NCBI GenBank assembly: GCA_937951625.1
Contig: CALFBP010000011.1
Location: 1-64,000 of the forward strand
Direction: 5' to 3'
Length of the DNA: 64,000 bases
Origin: an uncultured Thermoguttaceae bacterium
GTDB lineage: Bacteria; Planctomycetota; Planctomycetia; Pirellulales; Thermoguttaceae
The notes below the pieces were generated by a model. It did no database searches. It had not been told where the DNA came from and saw only the letters and a list, made by a program, of their open reading frames with translations. Both the position numbers and the translations under genes were made by a program. Positions 27,367 through 36,454 of the stretch are shown here, one piece after another (positions within the stretch are counted from its first letter, which is position 1; the number at the start of each line of letters is the position of its first letter).

Positions 27367-28704
27367 ATGCTCACGCCGATTTCGATCCAAGAGGCTGCGA
27401 AGGAAATTCGGGACGGAAAGTTGTCGCCTTTGGAATTGCTTGAGCGATGCCTTGCGCAGATTCGAAGGCACGAGCAAGCCGTTCATGCCTGGGTGTTGGT
27501 CGACGAGGCTGGTGCCCGGCGAACGGCCACCGAGCGCACCCGCGAGGCAGAGCGTGGCTGCTGGCGCGGCCCCTTGCACGGAATCCCCATTGGCGTGAAA
27601 GACATCATCGACGTCAAGGGTTTGCCTACCCGGGCGGGTTCGCCGCTTCTAGGGCATGAACCGGCAGTGTCCGACGCCCCGGTCGTGGCGGCCTTGAGGC
27701 GTGCCGGGGCCGTAATCGTGGGCAAGACCGTGACCGTGGAGTTCGCCTGTTTCGATCCCTCGCCAACGCGGAACCCTTGGAACTTCTCGCATACGCCGGG
27801 CGGATCGAGTAGCGGTTCGGCGGCGGCCTTGGCGACGGGGATGTGTTTAGGTGCGTTGGGCACCCAGACGGGCGGTTCGCTTGTGCGCCCATCGGCCTAT
27901 TGCGGCGTCGCGACCTGTAAGCCGACATTCGGACGCTTGAGCCGGCGGGGCATCGTGCCGGTCAGTGCGAGCCTCGATCACCCTGGTCCCATGGCCCGCA
28001 CCGTGGGCGACGTGGCCGTGCTGTTGCATTGTCTCCTGGGCCAGCGGCATTGGCGACCGCTGCGGTCGGCCTTCGCCCCGAGCCTCGGTTGGTTGCAAAC
28101 CGCGGTGCTGATGGACTGCGACGCGGCTGTGGCGCGAACGACTCAGGCGGCGATGGAGCGCTTGGTCCAAGCCGGGGCCGAGGTTCACTCGGTCGGCTTA
28201 CCCCGACGCTTTGCCGAGACCATGCAGATGCACCGTCGCATCATGGCGGTCGAGGCTGCGGCCGTGCATCGCCAGCGGTTTGCTGCCCACCGCGATCAGT
28301 ACGGGCCGATGATCGCCGCGCTTTTGGAGGAGGGGCTGACGATTTCCGCGGTGGATTACGTGGAGGCCAAGGCGTGGCACCGGGCGTTCCGCCGCGAGGC
28401 GTCGCGGCTGCTGGATGGGTTCGACGCCTTGGTCATGCCTTCCACCCCCACGACCGCCCCGCCCACACTTGCGACCACCGGTACGCCCCATTTCCAGGCT
28501 CCGTGGAGCCTCGCGCGACTGCCGGTGGTCAGCTTCCCTTGCGGCCTTGCCGACGATGGTCTGCCCGTGTCGCTGCAACTCATTGGCCGGACGAACGACG
28601 AGGCAAGGCTGTTGGAGATTGCCGCCTGGTGCGAGGCCGCTGTGGGGTTCACGGCCCTGCCGCCGTTATGGGAATCTGCGTCTGCCGCCCAATCAACCGA
28701 ATAG
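27367..28704 (+). CDS. Amidase signature family hydrolase
   Basis: About 445 residues. The Ser-cisSer-Lys triad is visible: Lys in GIPIGVKDIIDVKG, the first Ser in the signature GGSSSGSAAALATG and the second Ser in GTQTGGSLVRPSAYCGV. Family members hydrolyse amides, and GatA of the Asp/Glu-tRNA amidotransferase belongs here too, but no gatB or gatC is close and the C-terminal sequence is not obviously GatA-like, so a free amidase is the safer call. The ATG at 27367 begins a typical N-terminus (PISIQEAAKEIRDGKLSPLE). The next gene starts 11 bases after the stop, suggesting an operon with the polysaccharide deacetylase-like protein. Confidence 0.88.
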   Translation: MLTPISIQEAAKEIRDGKLSPLELLERCLAQIRRHEQAVHAWVLVDEAGARRTATERTREAERGCWRGPLHGIPIGVKDIIDVKGLPTRAGSPLLGHEPAVSDAPVVAALRRAGAVIVGKTVTVEFACFDPSPTRNPWNFSHTPGGSSSGSAAALATGMCLGALGTQTGGSLVRPSAYCGVATCKPTFGRLSRRGIVPVSASLDHPGPMARTVGDVAVLLHCLLGQRHWRPLRSAFAPSLGWLQTAVLMDCDAAVARTTQAAMERLVQAGAEVHSVGLPRRFAETMQMHRRIMAVEAAAVHRQRFAAHRDQYGPMIAALLEEGLTISAVDYVEAKAWHRAFRREASRLLDGFDALVMPSTPTTAPPTLATTGTPHFQAPWSLARLPVVSFPCGLADDGLPVSLQLIGRTNDEARLLEIAAWCEAAVGFTALPPLWESASAAQSTE

Positions 28705-28715
28705 AAGTACGCACC

Positions 28716-30590
28716 ATGAAACCGTTCAACCGTCGAGTATTTTTGAGCACGGTGGCCGTTGCTGGCGGATCCCTGACTTTGGGCGGTCGCATCGGCCCGC
28801 GATGCCTGGCCGACCCGCAACCAGGTGGAACCCCAGCCCCCACGGCAGTTGCGACTAGTCCGTCGAATGCCCCTATCGTCGTGGTCGCCCCGGCGGTTTC
28901 CGCCGACGTGGATCCCCGAGCGCCCGCGTGGATTTATGTTGTCGAAATCCTCCGTAGAGCGGGTGTGTTCTTCGAGCTGCTCCCGCCCGCCGAATTGCCT
29001 CAACTGTTCCGCCGTCCAAAATGCGTGGTGTTGTTGGCAGGCAATTTGCCGCTAGGTACCGCGGAGCGCGAGGCCTTGACGAAATGGGTCAAACAGGGCG
29101 GGGCCTTGATTGGCGTTGGCGGCGTGTCGTCGCTTGCGGAAGTGTTTGGCGTGAGTGGCGAGACTCCGTTGTCGGAGGGCTGGATGAAGGTCGTCGCCAC
29201 CGACCACCCCGTCACGTCCAACCTCCGCAGCTCGCTCCATGTGTTTGGCGGATATGCATTGACGCGCGGGAAGGGTACGGTGCTGGCCGAAGTGGCCTCG
29301 GGTAAGCAAGGCGCCCAGGGCGGCGCCGTGCTGGAGAACCGGTTTGGTGAAGGTCGTGCGATCGTGCTCGGGCCTGACCTGCTGTTTTCGATTGTACATA
29401 TCCAGCAAGGCCGGCCGGTCTTCCAGGACGGTTATCCCCCGCCGGACGAATCCGCCCCGATCAACGAAGGCATTTTGAAAGCAGAAGACGGACTGGTCCT
29501 CGACTGGCAGCGGGATCGCACGCCCTTGCCGCCGGACAACAAGCCGGTTTTTTTGGAGCCGATCAGCGACGAGTTGCGGGAGCTGGTGCTGCGGAGCGTG
29601 TTTTACTTAGCGCGGGAACAAGGAATCGCCTTGCCGTTGCTCTGGTACTGGCCGCGTGGACTGAAGGCCGTCGGCCACATTTCGCACGACTCGGACGGCA
29701 ACGACCCGCAAAAGGCCGCGGCCCTCCTGGAAGTGATGAACCGGTGCCAGATCAAGTCCACGTGGTGCATCATCTATCCCGGCGGCTACCCCCGCGACTT
29801 TTACCGCAAGCTGGCCGAGCAGGGCTTCGAGATCGCCTTGCATTACGACGCCAGAACGGGGGGCAAGCAGACCTCGTGGTCCAAGGAAAACTTCCTTTTC
29901 CAGCACCAATGGCTGCTTCAGGAAGCTGGCCTCAACGAGCTGGCCGGCAACAAGAATCATTTCACGCGGTGGGAGGGTCGGCTCGACCTGTATCGCTGGT
30001 GCGAGGCGGCGGGGCTGCTGTACGACCAGAGCCGGGGGCCGAGCAAACAGGGAACCATCGGCTTTCCGCTGGGCGGGTCCCAGCCTTACGTTCCTTTGGA
30101 TGACGAGGCGGCCTCGCCGCGATTTTTCCGGGTATTCCAAGTGAACATGCTCACCCAAGATTTGGTGGTGGTCTGCCCGGGCGAGTACGGCAAGCCGCTG
30201 TTGGATTCTGCGCGGCGGCATCACGGCGTGGCGCACTTCCTGTTTCATCCTGCCCACATTCAAAAGCCGGGCGTCGCCGATACCTTGGCCGCCCTGGTCG
30301 ACTACGGCCTTAGCCAAGACATGGAGTGGTGGACTAACGAGCAGATTTGCCGGTGGGAGTTGCAGCGCCGCGCGGTCGAGTCCCGATTCTTTCCCGATGG
30401 CAGCGTCGCCCTCCATGCGCCCCGTCCCGTCCGCGAGGCGACCATCCTTGTGCTCAACCCGGCCCAGGGGCCGCGTCCCATCGCGATCAACGGCCAGGCG
30501 GTCAAGACCGAGCCTTGGACGCTGTACGGCTTCGCCTTCCAAGGCTTGAAGGTGGATTTGACCGGCGAGGTTCACGTGCGGATGAGCTGA
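28716..30590 (+). CDS. Tat-exported protein with polysaccharide-deacetylase (NodB-like) domain
   Basis: About 624 residues. The N-terminus is a twin-arginine signal (KPFNRRVFLSTVAVAGG). Residues about 45-230 form a Rossmann-like domain that resembles glutamine-amidotransferase-like or DUF4350-type sugar-envelope domains (IYVVEILRRAGVFFELLPPAELP, LTKWVKQGGALIGVG). Residues about 310-560 contain a NodB-type carbohydrate esterase fold: GHISHDSDGNDPQKAA with the metal Asp, STWCIIYPGGYPRDFYRKLA and FEIALHYDA with His, and a late HFLFHPAHIQKPG His motif. A C-terminal beta domain ends the protein. It likely removes acetyl groups from an extracellular glycan. The long upstream frame is an artefact of the amidase overlap. 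Confidence 0.8.
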   Translation: MKPFNRRVFLSTVAVAGGSLTLGGRIGPRCLADPQPGGTPAPTAVATSPSNAPIVVVAPAVSADVDPRAPAWIYVVEILRRAGVFFELLPPAELPQLFRRPKCVVLLAGNLPLGTAEREALTKWVKQGGALIGVGGVSSLAEVFGVSGETPLSEGWMKVVATDHPVTSNLRSSLHVFGGYALTRGKGTVLAEVASGKQGAQGGAVLENRFGEGRAIVLGPDLLFSIVHIQQGRPVFQDGYPPPDESAPINEGILKAEDGLVLDWQRDRTPLPPDNKPVFLEPISDELRELVLRSVFYLAREQGIALPLLWYWPRGLKAVGHISHDSDGNDPQKAAALLEVMNRCQIKSTWCIIYPGGYPRDFYRKLAEQGFEIALHYDARTGGKQTSWSKENFLFQHQWLLQEAGLNELAGNKNHFTRWEGRLDLYRWCEAAGLLYDQSRGPSKQGTIGFPLGGSQPYVPLDDEAASPRFFRVFQVNMLTQDLVVVCPGEYGKPLLDSARRHHGVAHFLFHPAHIQKPGVADTLAALVDYGLSQDMEWWTNEQICRWELQRRAVESRFFPDGSVALHAPRPVREATILVLNPAQGPRPIAINGQAVKTEPWTLYGFAFQGLKVDLTGEVHVRMS

Positions 30591-30736
30591 TGGCGTGCGG
30601 CGGGCGTTGGCGCAGCTTGGCCGTCCTCCTGCGTCCAGACCGGCGAGGGACAAAGCCTGGATTCCTGGGGCGTTGGAGTCGTTTCCGCAAGCCGACTACC
30701 GCGAAGCCCTGCGGCCCTAGATCGCCGCGATCCTCG

Positions 30737-31525
30737 CTAGAAACTTGGCGGCGCGCCATCGCCGCCCAAACGCTTGGGCTTGACTCCCCCTGCGCTTGCC
30801 ACGACCTGCCAATAGGCGTGGCGCGTCGGCAGGTCGACCTCCCGTTGCATCGACAAGCCGACGAAAAAGGTCTTCAGGCCGTCGGTGTCCGGAAAGGTCA
30901 CGGCGAAGGTCTGATACACGCGGTCGCGCGGACCGTCGGCCCATTGGGACTCGGTGGCGTAGTAACGGACGATGGCCCGGTCGCCCAAGGCCAAGAGGGT
31001 GCGGACCTCAGGTCTTGCGAGATACTGCCGCAGCATCTGCCGCGCCTCTATGTCCTGATACGATTCCCACAATTTTCTGTCGTCCAATCGGCCGCGCATG
31101 CTAGGAGCCACGGTCAGTTGATGAGCCAGAAGCGGGTGATCCGTTCGGAGATAGTCGAACCACAATTCGGCGAACTGTCGGGCCTCCTGACGGAGAAAAG
31201 CCCGATACAGGAGCCAATCCACGGGGATCGCGAAGACGGTAAAGACCGATAAGGCGAGTCCCGTCAACGCCGCCTTGCGGCCGAGCAAGGCCGGGGCGTT
31301 GGCGGCGACCCAGCGTAGGGCCTTCACGTTCACCATCACCGCCACCACGGCCAGGACCCACAACAAAGGCGACGCAAATGCGAGAAGCGACAACAAGCCG
31401 GCCAAAAGTCCCGCCACCGCTAGCCCGCTGATGGCCTGATATTGCGTGGCATCAGGATCATCCGACAAATTCAACCGTGACTGGTACACTTCGCGATGGA
31501 CTTGAAAGGTGTTCTTGGCCGCCAT
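30737..31525 (-). CDS. Membrane protein of unknown function
   Basis: A 262-residue protein. Residues about 30-125 contain three to four hydrophobic segments (ISGLAVAGLLAGLLSLLAF, LLWVLAVVAVMVNVKAL, AALTGLALSVFTVFAIPVDWL), similar in layout to DUF4190-type membrane domains. The C-terminal half is soluble and mixed alpha/beta (FAELWFDYLRTDHPLLAH, YQTFAVTFPDTDGLKTFFV). No catalytic motif is seen. It is minus strand, 80 bases upstream (in map order) from the CvpA-like gene and in the same direction, so the two may be cotranscribed with the pilus ATPase genes further right. Confidence 0.65.
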   Translation of the reverse strand: MAAKNTFQVHREVYQSRLNLSDDPDATQYQAISGLAVAGLLAGLLSLLAFASPLLWVLAVVAVMVNVKALRWVAANAPALLGRKAALTGLALSVFTVFAIPVDWLLYRAFLRQEARQFAELWFDYLRTDHPLLAHQLTVAPSMRGRLDDRKLWESYQDIEARQMLRQYLARPEVRTLLALGDRAIVRYYATESQWADGPRDRVYQTFAVTFPDTDGLKTFFVGLSMQREVDLPTRHAYWQVVASAGGVKPKRLGGDGAPPSF

Positions 31526-31605
31526 AACGCAGTCCGCTGCCGTAAGGAGAATTTTTCTTTGCTTTCACTAGCTAGACGTAGAAGCCGCTATCGGCCGAGG
31601 CGGTG

Positions 31606-32241
31606 CTATCGTTTGGGAGCCTCGCCCTCGCCCACGCGGAACGATTTCTTTTCCTCCAAGTGTTTTTCCAGGCTTCCGCGCCGATTGTTGTATTTGACCA
31701 TGAATTGATTGTTTTCGTCGAAGACGCGTTTTTCGCCGTAAGCGAAGGGCCCCTTGGAGGCGTGTTGCACAAAGCCGAGCCATTGCCGATCCGGACCCAC
31801 GACGAGCATCCGTCGAGAAGGATCGAATCCGCCGAAGAGGAATCGGGCGGCCAAGGGGGCGGTGTGTAGCGTGGCCATCACGAAGCACACCAGCACCCAG
31901 CCGACCAGCGCCGCAAACACCGCGCTTCCCGTGCGGTCCACCACCTTCAAAAACCGTACCTTGACCCGAGAGATCGAATCGGTCGCAAGACGCATGACGA
32001 TCATCGAAACGCCAAACAAGACCCAAAGGGAAATAAAATCCCAGAAGTAGGTCGCCGAGGCGAACCAATCGCCCCAAGTTTCAATCCATCGGGCCAGCGG
32101 CTCGAAATAATTCATGGCGATCAGTCCGGCCGTGACCACATTGACTAGCCGGATGGCGTTGCTCCACAATCCCTCGGGATAGAGCACGCCGAGGCAGGCC
32201 GCGAAAATCAGTAACATCAATAGGGGGAGAATCGCGCTCAT
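31606..32241 (-). CDS. CvpA-like integral membrane protein
   Basis: From the ATG at 32241 the product has 211 residues with four hydrophobic helices (ILPLLMLLIFAACLGVLY, AIRLVNVVTAGLIAMNYFE, YFWDFISLWVLFGVSMIVMRL, AVFAALVGWVLVCFVMATL). The arrangement, with a charged loop before the last helix, resembles the CvpA family, whose members affect envelope function and colicin V export. The C-terminal tail is polar and basic with KYNNRRGSLEKHLEEKK. Similarity is by topology and the helix 3-4 pattern only. It is 120 bases downstream of the degenerate pilus ATPase gene on the same strand. Confidence 0.65.
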   Translation of the reverse strand: MSAILPLLMLLIFAACLGVLYPEGLWSNAIRLVNVVTAGLIAMNYFEPLARWIETWGDWFASATYFWDFISLWVLFGVSMIVMRLATDSISRVKVRFLKVVDRTGSAVFAALVGWVLVCFVMATLHTAPLAARFLFGGFDPSRRMLVVGPDRQWLGFVQHASKGPFAYGEKRVFDENNQFMVKYNNRRGSLEKHLEEKKSFRVGEGEAPKR

Positions 32242-32362
32242 GGTTCCGCATTCCGGCTGGAGAGTTTGCGATTGAATAAGGGAAGGCCGCGTTTCACTGG
32301 GTTGGCAGACCGACCTGAAACCTCCGCTTCTGGGACTTCCAATCGAAGACTCGAGCAAGGGA

Positions 32363-34438
32363 TCATTGTTTCAGCACGCGCATCAACTCCTGGAGCGAAG
32401 TGACGCCCTTAGCGACCAACACGATCCCTTCGTCTTGGAGGCTCCGATAGCCGGCCTTTTGCGCGGCCTGGCGGAAGACATCGGGATTGGGATTTGCGGC
32501 CAGCGTTTGTCGCAGGGCGTCGTTCATGGTAAGCATCTCGAAAATCCCCGTCCGGCCCAAATAGCCCACGCCGTTGCATTCGGGGCAAACTTCGTTGCGT
32601 TGCTGGGGGGGCCGATAAAAAGCTTGGACGCGGCCCGCCGGGATGCCCAGTTGGCCCAACACTTGCGCGGTCGGCGCATAGGCTTCCTTGCAATTCTCGC
32701 AAAGCTTTCGCACCAGCCGCTGGCAGATCACGGCGCTGAGGGCGGGGGCCAAATCGGCGGCGGGAACGCCCAAGGCCAGCACCCGGTAGATCGCGTCGAT
32801 GCAGTCCTTCGCCCGAATCATGCTCAACACCAACCGCGGATGCGAGACCTCGGCCAGCAGCATTTCGACCGTCTCGGCATTGACCAGATCGCGGACCACC
32901 ACCACCTGCGGCTCGGTGTGAAACACGTTGGGCAACACGGAGGCGGGCGTCTGGCCCTCGACCGATTTGTAGGTGAAGACGGGGAGGTTTTCGACCGGTT
33001 CATAGCGGTTGTTTTCGTCCTCGACGGAAACGAACTCGCGGGTGAAACGGTCGGCGGTGCGCAGCACCACGTTCAACGTGCTTCGCAACCCGCCCGCCGG
33101 AATCGCGGAAAAAAGCACCATCCCTCCCGGCCTTCCCATGACCTCGCGGAGCTCTTCCTGCATCTTGGTCCGCATGCCGATCTCGTCGAGGTTGGCGAAG
33201 CGGGTCTTCTTGATCTCCAGTTGCAGCACGGCCCGCTCGCCCGTCGCCGTCCCTTGCGACGTCAGTTTGATCTCGCAGACCATTTTGTCCAAGGCGCGAT
33301 TCGGGTCGACTTTCTCCGCGCCGCGGAGTTGCGCGAGGTCCTTCAGCTCGACCGGGGTCCAAGGGCCGATGGGCGAGGAGAACCGGCTCCGCGTCCGCTC
33401 GTCGCTAGCGATCTTGATCTTCAACTGAAGCTCGGCCGGACTCAATCCCGGGGCGGCGAACTCCTTGGTCAATTGCGGGGCCAGCTTCTGCCGGTAAGCC
33501 TCCTTGGCCTTCTCCACCTGGTCGAACACCGATCGCCGAAAGACCGTGTACTCGGCCGCCAACTTGCCCTCTTGCCGACTCTGCCGGTCTTTGGGGTTGA
33601 GTCCCGCCAGGACTTTCAGCGATTCCAGGGCCGGATCGCCGATTTCGCGGTCCAACGGTTCGCCGTTCTGCCAAACGCCGTCGATCAACAGGCGCATCGC
33701 TACGCCTTGCTGGCTATAGTCGAGCATCACCGCGTCGGCGCGGCGGTACAAGGCGTCGTAAATCAATTTTTGCGCGTGGGGGAAACCGGGGGTTTGGCGG
33801 GCCGCCAGGGTCCGGGCAGCGTTGTCGCGGTCGTTGCCCGCGGCGGGCGTCAACACGACCGGCACGGAAGCCAGCAACGGATCCCGCTTCTCCACCTCGA
33901 TGTTCGCGCCGAACTTGTTCAACACCGTGGCGGCACAGTAGCGCAAATGCGAGGGGGTGAGCACGCGCTCATGTTCCTCGACTTTCTGGTTGCGGACCAC
34001 GATATAGGTTCCCAGCGGCACTAACCAGGCCAAGACCAGGATCGCGAACGATACCCAGAACATGGGCAAAAACCAGAGCAATACCTGGGCGACCAGGAAA
34101 ACGCCGACGACGATCGGGTTCCAACGCAGGTAATCCATTTCGACCGCCTGCGCGTCGCGACTGACCCAGTCGGTGGTACCCACCCAAAAAAGAAACACCA
34201 ACCAAGCGAGGAGGATTTTCAGCCAGTCGAGGTAGAACCCCGGCCCACTCCAACCGTCGCTCAATGGCGAGACCGACCAGCCGCCATCCTGGGCCCAAAG
34301 CTCCTCCGCGCCGGGGCCGAACACCACGACCAGCACGACCGCCCCCCACCAGATCGGGCGCAAACCCCTGGACGAAACCAACCCGGTAAGCAACGACTTC
34401 GCAGCACGCACGAAGGATGTGGTAAGGGGGCGCATCAT
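32363..34438 (-). CDS. GspE/PilB-type secretion ATPase homologue with degenerate nucleotide site
   Basis: The 691-residue protein has two to three N-terminal membrane helices (about residues 30-45, 73-90 and 108-148), absent from normal PilB/GspE. The C-terminal half keeps the GspE fold order, including the four zinc cysteines (Cys580, Cys583, Cys618, Cys621) and the QRLVRKLC and GRTGIFEML motifs. The Walker A loop, normally GPTGSGKTTT, reads AIPAGGLRST (about 445-454), and the Walker B GEIRD reads VRDLVN (about 515-520). It therefore probably cannot hydrolyse ATP and may be a structural or regulatory partner. Its start overlaps the intact pilT stop by four bases (ATGA), so they are made together. 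Confidence 0.82.
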   Translation of the reverse strand: MMRPLTTSFVRAAKSLLTGLVSSRGLRPIWWGAVVLVVVFGPGAEELWAQDGGWSVSPLSDGWSGPGFYLDWLKILLAWLVFLFWVGTTDWVSRDAQAVEMDYLRWNPIVVGVFLVAQVLLWFLPMFWVSFAILVLAWLVPLGTYIVVRNQKVEEHERVLTPSHLRYCAATVLNKFGANIEVEKRDPLLASVPVVLTPAAGNDRDNAARTLAARQTPGFPHAQKLIYDALYRRADAVMLDYSQQGVAMRLLIDGVWQNGEPLDREIGDPALESLKVLAGLNPKDRQSRQEGKLAAEYTVFRRSVFDQVEKAKEAYRQKLAPQLTKEFAAPGLSPAELQLKIKIASDERTRSRFSSPIGPWTPVELKDLAQLRGAEKVDPNRALDKMVCEIKLTSQGTATGERAVLQLEIKKTRFANLDEIGMRTKMQEELREVMGRPGGMVLFSAIPAGGLRSTLNVVLRTADRFTREFVSVEDENNRYEPVENLPVFTYKSVEGQTPASVLPNVFHTEPQVVVVRDLVNAETVEMLLAEVSHPRLVLSMIRAKDCIDAIYRVLALGVPAADLAPALSAVICQRLVRKLCENCKEAYAPTAQVLGQLGIPAGRVQAFYRPPQQRNEVCPECNGVGYLGRTGIFEMLTMNDALRQTLAANPNPDVFRQAAQKAGYRSLQDEGIVLVAKGVTSLQELMRVLKQ

Positions 34439-35604
34439 AGAATCCCGGCTTCTTTGACTTGGATGCCCTTGAGGGCCATCTTGAGGGCTTCGGGGTTCGG
34501 CGCGACCTCGAACGCCGTGGCCCGATCGATCATCTTCGTTTCCACGAGATGCTTCAAGCTCATCGTGAAGTCCTGCATCCCCTCGTTGGCGCTGATGCGG
34601 ATCGCATCGGCCAACTTGTCGTCCTTGCCCTCTTGGATCAGCTTCCGCACCGTGGGATTGAAGGTCATGATCTCCACCGTCGGCACGCGCTGCACGCCTT
34701 CCTTGATCGAGGGCAGCAGCTTCTGGGCAATGATCGCCTTCATGTTGAACACTAACGCGCTGCGGATGGCGGAGTGCATTCCCTCGGGAAAAAGGTCGAG
34801 AATGCGGCCGATGGTGCTAGGGGCGGTCGAGGCGTGGATCGTCCCGAAAACCAGGTGGCCCGTCTCCGCCGCCTGGATCGCCGTCTCGAAAGTCTCCCGG
34901 TCCCGCATCTCGCCCACGAGCATCACGTCCGGGTCTTCGCGCACGGCATGCTTCATGCCGACCATGAAGTCGCGCACGTCCTGACCAATCTCTCGCTGGT
35001 TGACGATAGCCTTCTTGTCGGTAAAGACGTACTCGACCGGGTCTTCGAGGGTGAGAATATGGACGGCCTCGTTGCGGTTGATCCAGTCCAGCATCGCGGC
35101 GATTGTGGTGCTCTTCCCAGAGCCCGTGACCCCGGCCAACAAAATCATGCCTTGATCGAACTTGCAGAGTTCCTCGAGCACCGGGGGCAGGTGCAAGCCG
35201 GCGAAGTCCGGGATTTTGTTGTTCACCCGGCGGGCCACCAGGCCCATCGAACCCATCTGCTGCAAGATGTTCACACGGAACCGCCACACCGTGCCATCGA
35301 CTTCGACCTTGTGCGCGAAATCCACCCCCCCGTCGCGATCAAAGATCTCGCGGCGGCGATCCTTGAGGCGGGGTTCGCTATCGATAAGTCCATACAGGAG
35401 GCGAGTCATTTCCTCATCGTCGATCGGTCCCCGATTGAGTGGGCGGAGTGTGCCGGCCACGCGGACGTGCGGCGGCAGGCCCACTTTCAAGTGCAAATCG
35501 CTTCCCTGGACCTTGACCAACGCGCGAAACAGCTTATCGATTTCCAGTTCTTTCGTCGCTTTCGCCGGGCCGCTGGGGACTCCGTTTTCCACAACCGTCG
35601 CCAT
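34435..35604 (-). CDS. pilT: PilT-type retraction ATPase
   Basis: A 389-residue hexameric ATPase that powers pilus retraction (twitching). All nucleotide motifs are intact: Walker A GVTGSGKSTTIAAML near residues 158-172, Asp box LTLEDPVEYVF, Walker B DVMLVGEMRDRETFETAI and His box GHLVFGTIHAS. The C-terminal segment has the PilT/PilU AIRISANEGMQDF region. Length fits PilU-like proteins. It is the first gene of a coupled pair with the degenerate ATPase, and the pair may drive type IV pili or a DUF1559 pilin-like system. hisF lies 67 bases upstream on the same strand. Confidence 0.93.
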   Translation of the reverse strand: MATVVENGVPSGPAKATKELEIDKLFRALVKVQGSDLHLKVGLPPHVRVAGTLRPLNRGPIDDEEMTRLLYGLIDSEPRLKDRRREIFDRDGGVDFAHKVEVDGTVWRFRVNILQQMGSMGLVARRVNNKIPDFAGLHLPPVLEELCKFDQGMILLAGVTGSGKSTTIAAMLDWINRNEAVHILTLEDPVEYVFTDKKAIVNQREIGQDVRDFMVGMKHAVREDPDVMLVGEMRDRETFETAIQAAETGHLVFGTIHASTAPSTIGRILDLFPEGMHSAIRSALVFNMKAIIAQKLLPSIKEGVQRVPTVEIMTFNPTVRKLIQEGKDDKLADAIRISANEGMQDFTMSLKHLVETKMIDRATAFEVAPNPEALKMALKGIQVKEAGIL

Positions 35605-35671
35605 AATTCACTGTCTCCGAGCAAAATCCACCGTATCCAGCTATAAGGGGGGCGGGCAAGCCGCCGCAAAG

Positions 35672-36454
35672 CTACGCAGCCGTATTCGCCAGCCGCACGG
35701 GGATTCCCCGTTGATGCATTAACTGTTTTGTCTCTCGAATCGTGTACTGCCCATAATGAAAGATGCTGGCCGCCAATACCGCATCCGCCCCTCCCCGCAA
35801 GATCGCCTCCACAAGGTGCTCAGGGCAGCCCGCCCCGCCACTTGCCACCAGGGGGATAGAGATTTCCCGGGCCACGGCGGCCGTCATCGCCAGATCGTAG
35901 CCGTCCTGGGTGCCGTCGGCATCCATCGAGGTGAGGACAATTTCCCCGGCGCCCAAACGCTCCACCTCCTTGGCCCAAGCGACTGCTTCCAGACCGGTAG
36001 GCACACGCCCCCCGTTAATGTGAACCTCCCATATCTCCCGATCGTTCTTAAGGACGCGTTTCGGGTCAATGTTCACAACAATGCACTGACTGCCGAATTT
36101 CCGAGCGGCTTGGGCGACGAAATCCGGGTTGCGACACGCGGCCGAATTGATGGAGACCTTGTCTGCGCCCGCGTTGAGCAGGGCACGAATGTCTTCCAGC
36201 GTCCGAATACCCCCGCCCACGGTTAGCGGCATGAACACCACCTCGGCGGTTCGCCGCACCACGTCCAGGAGGATGTCTCGCTGTTCGTGGCTGGCGGTGA
36301 TATCCAGGAAAACCAGCTCATCGGCCCCTTCGCGTTCGTAACGAGCCGCAATCTCCACAGGATCCCCCGCATCGCGGAGGTTCACGAAATTCGTGCCCTT
36401 GACCACCCGACCGCGATCCACGTCCAGGCAGGGGATGACTCGCTTGGCAAGCAT
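35672..36454 (-). CDS. hisF: Imidazole glycerol phosphate synthase, cyclase subunit
   Basis: The 260-residue TIM barrel turns the PRFAR intermediate and ammonia into imidazole glycerol phosphate and AICAR, in histidine synthesis. Landmarks: [18 protein letters not shown] with the catalytic Asp, [55 protein letters not shown] with the second catalytic Asp, PLVASGGAG and [15 protein letters not shown]. Length is standard. The start is ATG 36454; the frame is open to 36865 but the extra sequence is not family-like. The partner subunit hisH and other his genes are absent here, as often in planctomycetes with scattered his genes. Confidence 0.95.
   Translation of the reverse strand: MLAKRVIPCLDVDRGRVVKGTNFVNLRDAGDPVEIAARYEREGADELVFLDITASHEQRDILLDVVRRTAEVVFMPLTVGGGIRTLEDIRALLNAGADKVSINSAACRNPDFVAQAARKFGSQCIVVNIDPKRVLKNDREIWEVHINGGRVPTGLEAVAWAKEVERLGAGEIVLTSMDADGTQDGYDLAMTAAVAREISIPLVASGGAGCPEHLVEAILRGGADAVLAASIFHYGQYTIRETKQLMHQRGIPVRLANTAA

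Noticed and set aside
32366-34024. Plus-strand frame of 552 codons
   Set aside because: Antisense shadow of the pilus ATPase homologue; rich in His, Gln and Arg, without domain or ribosome-binding site.
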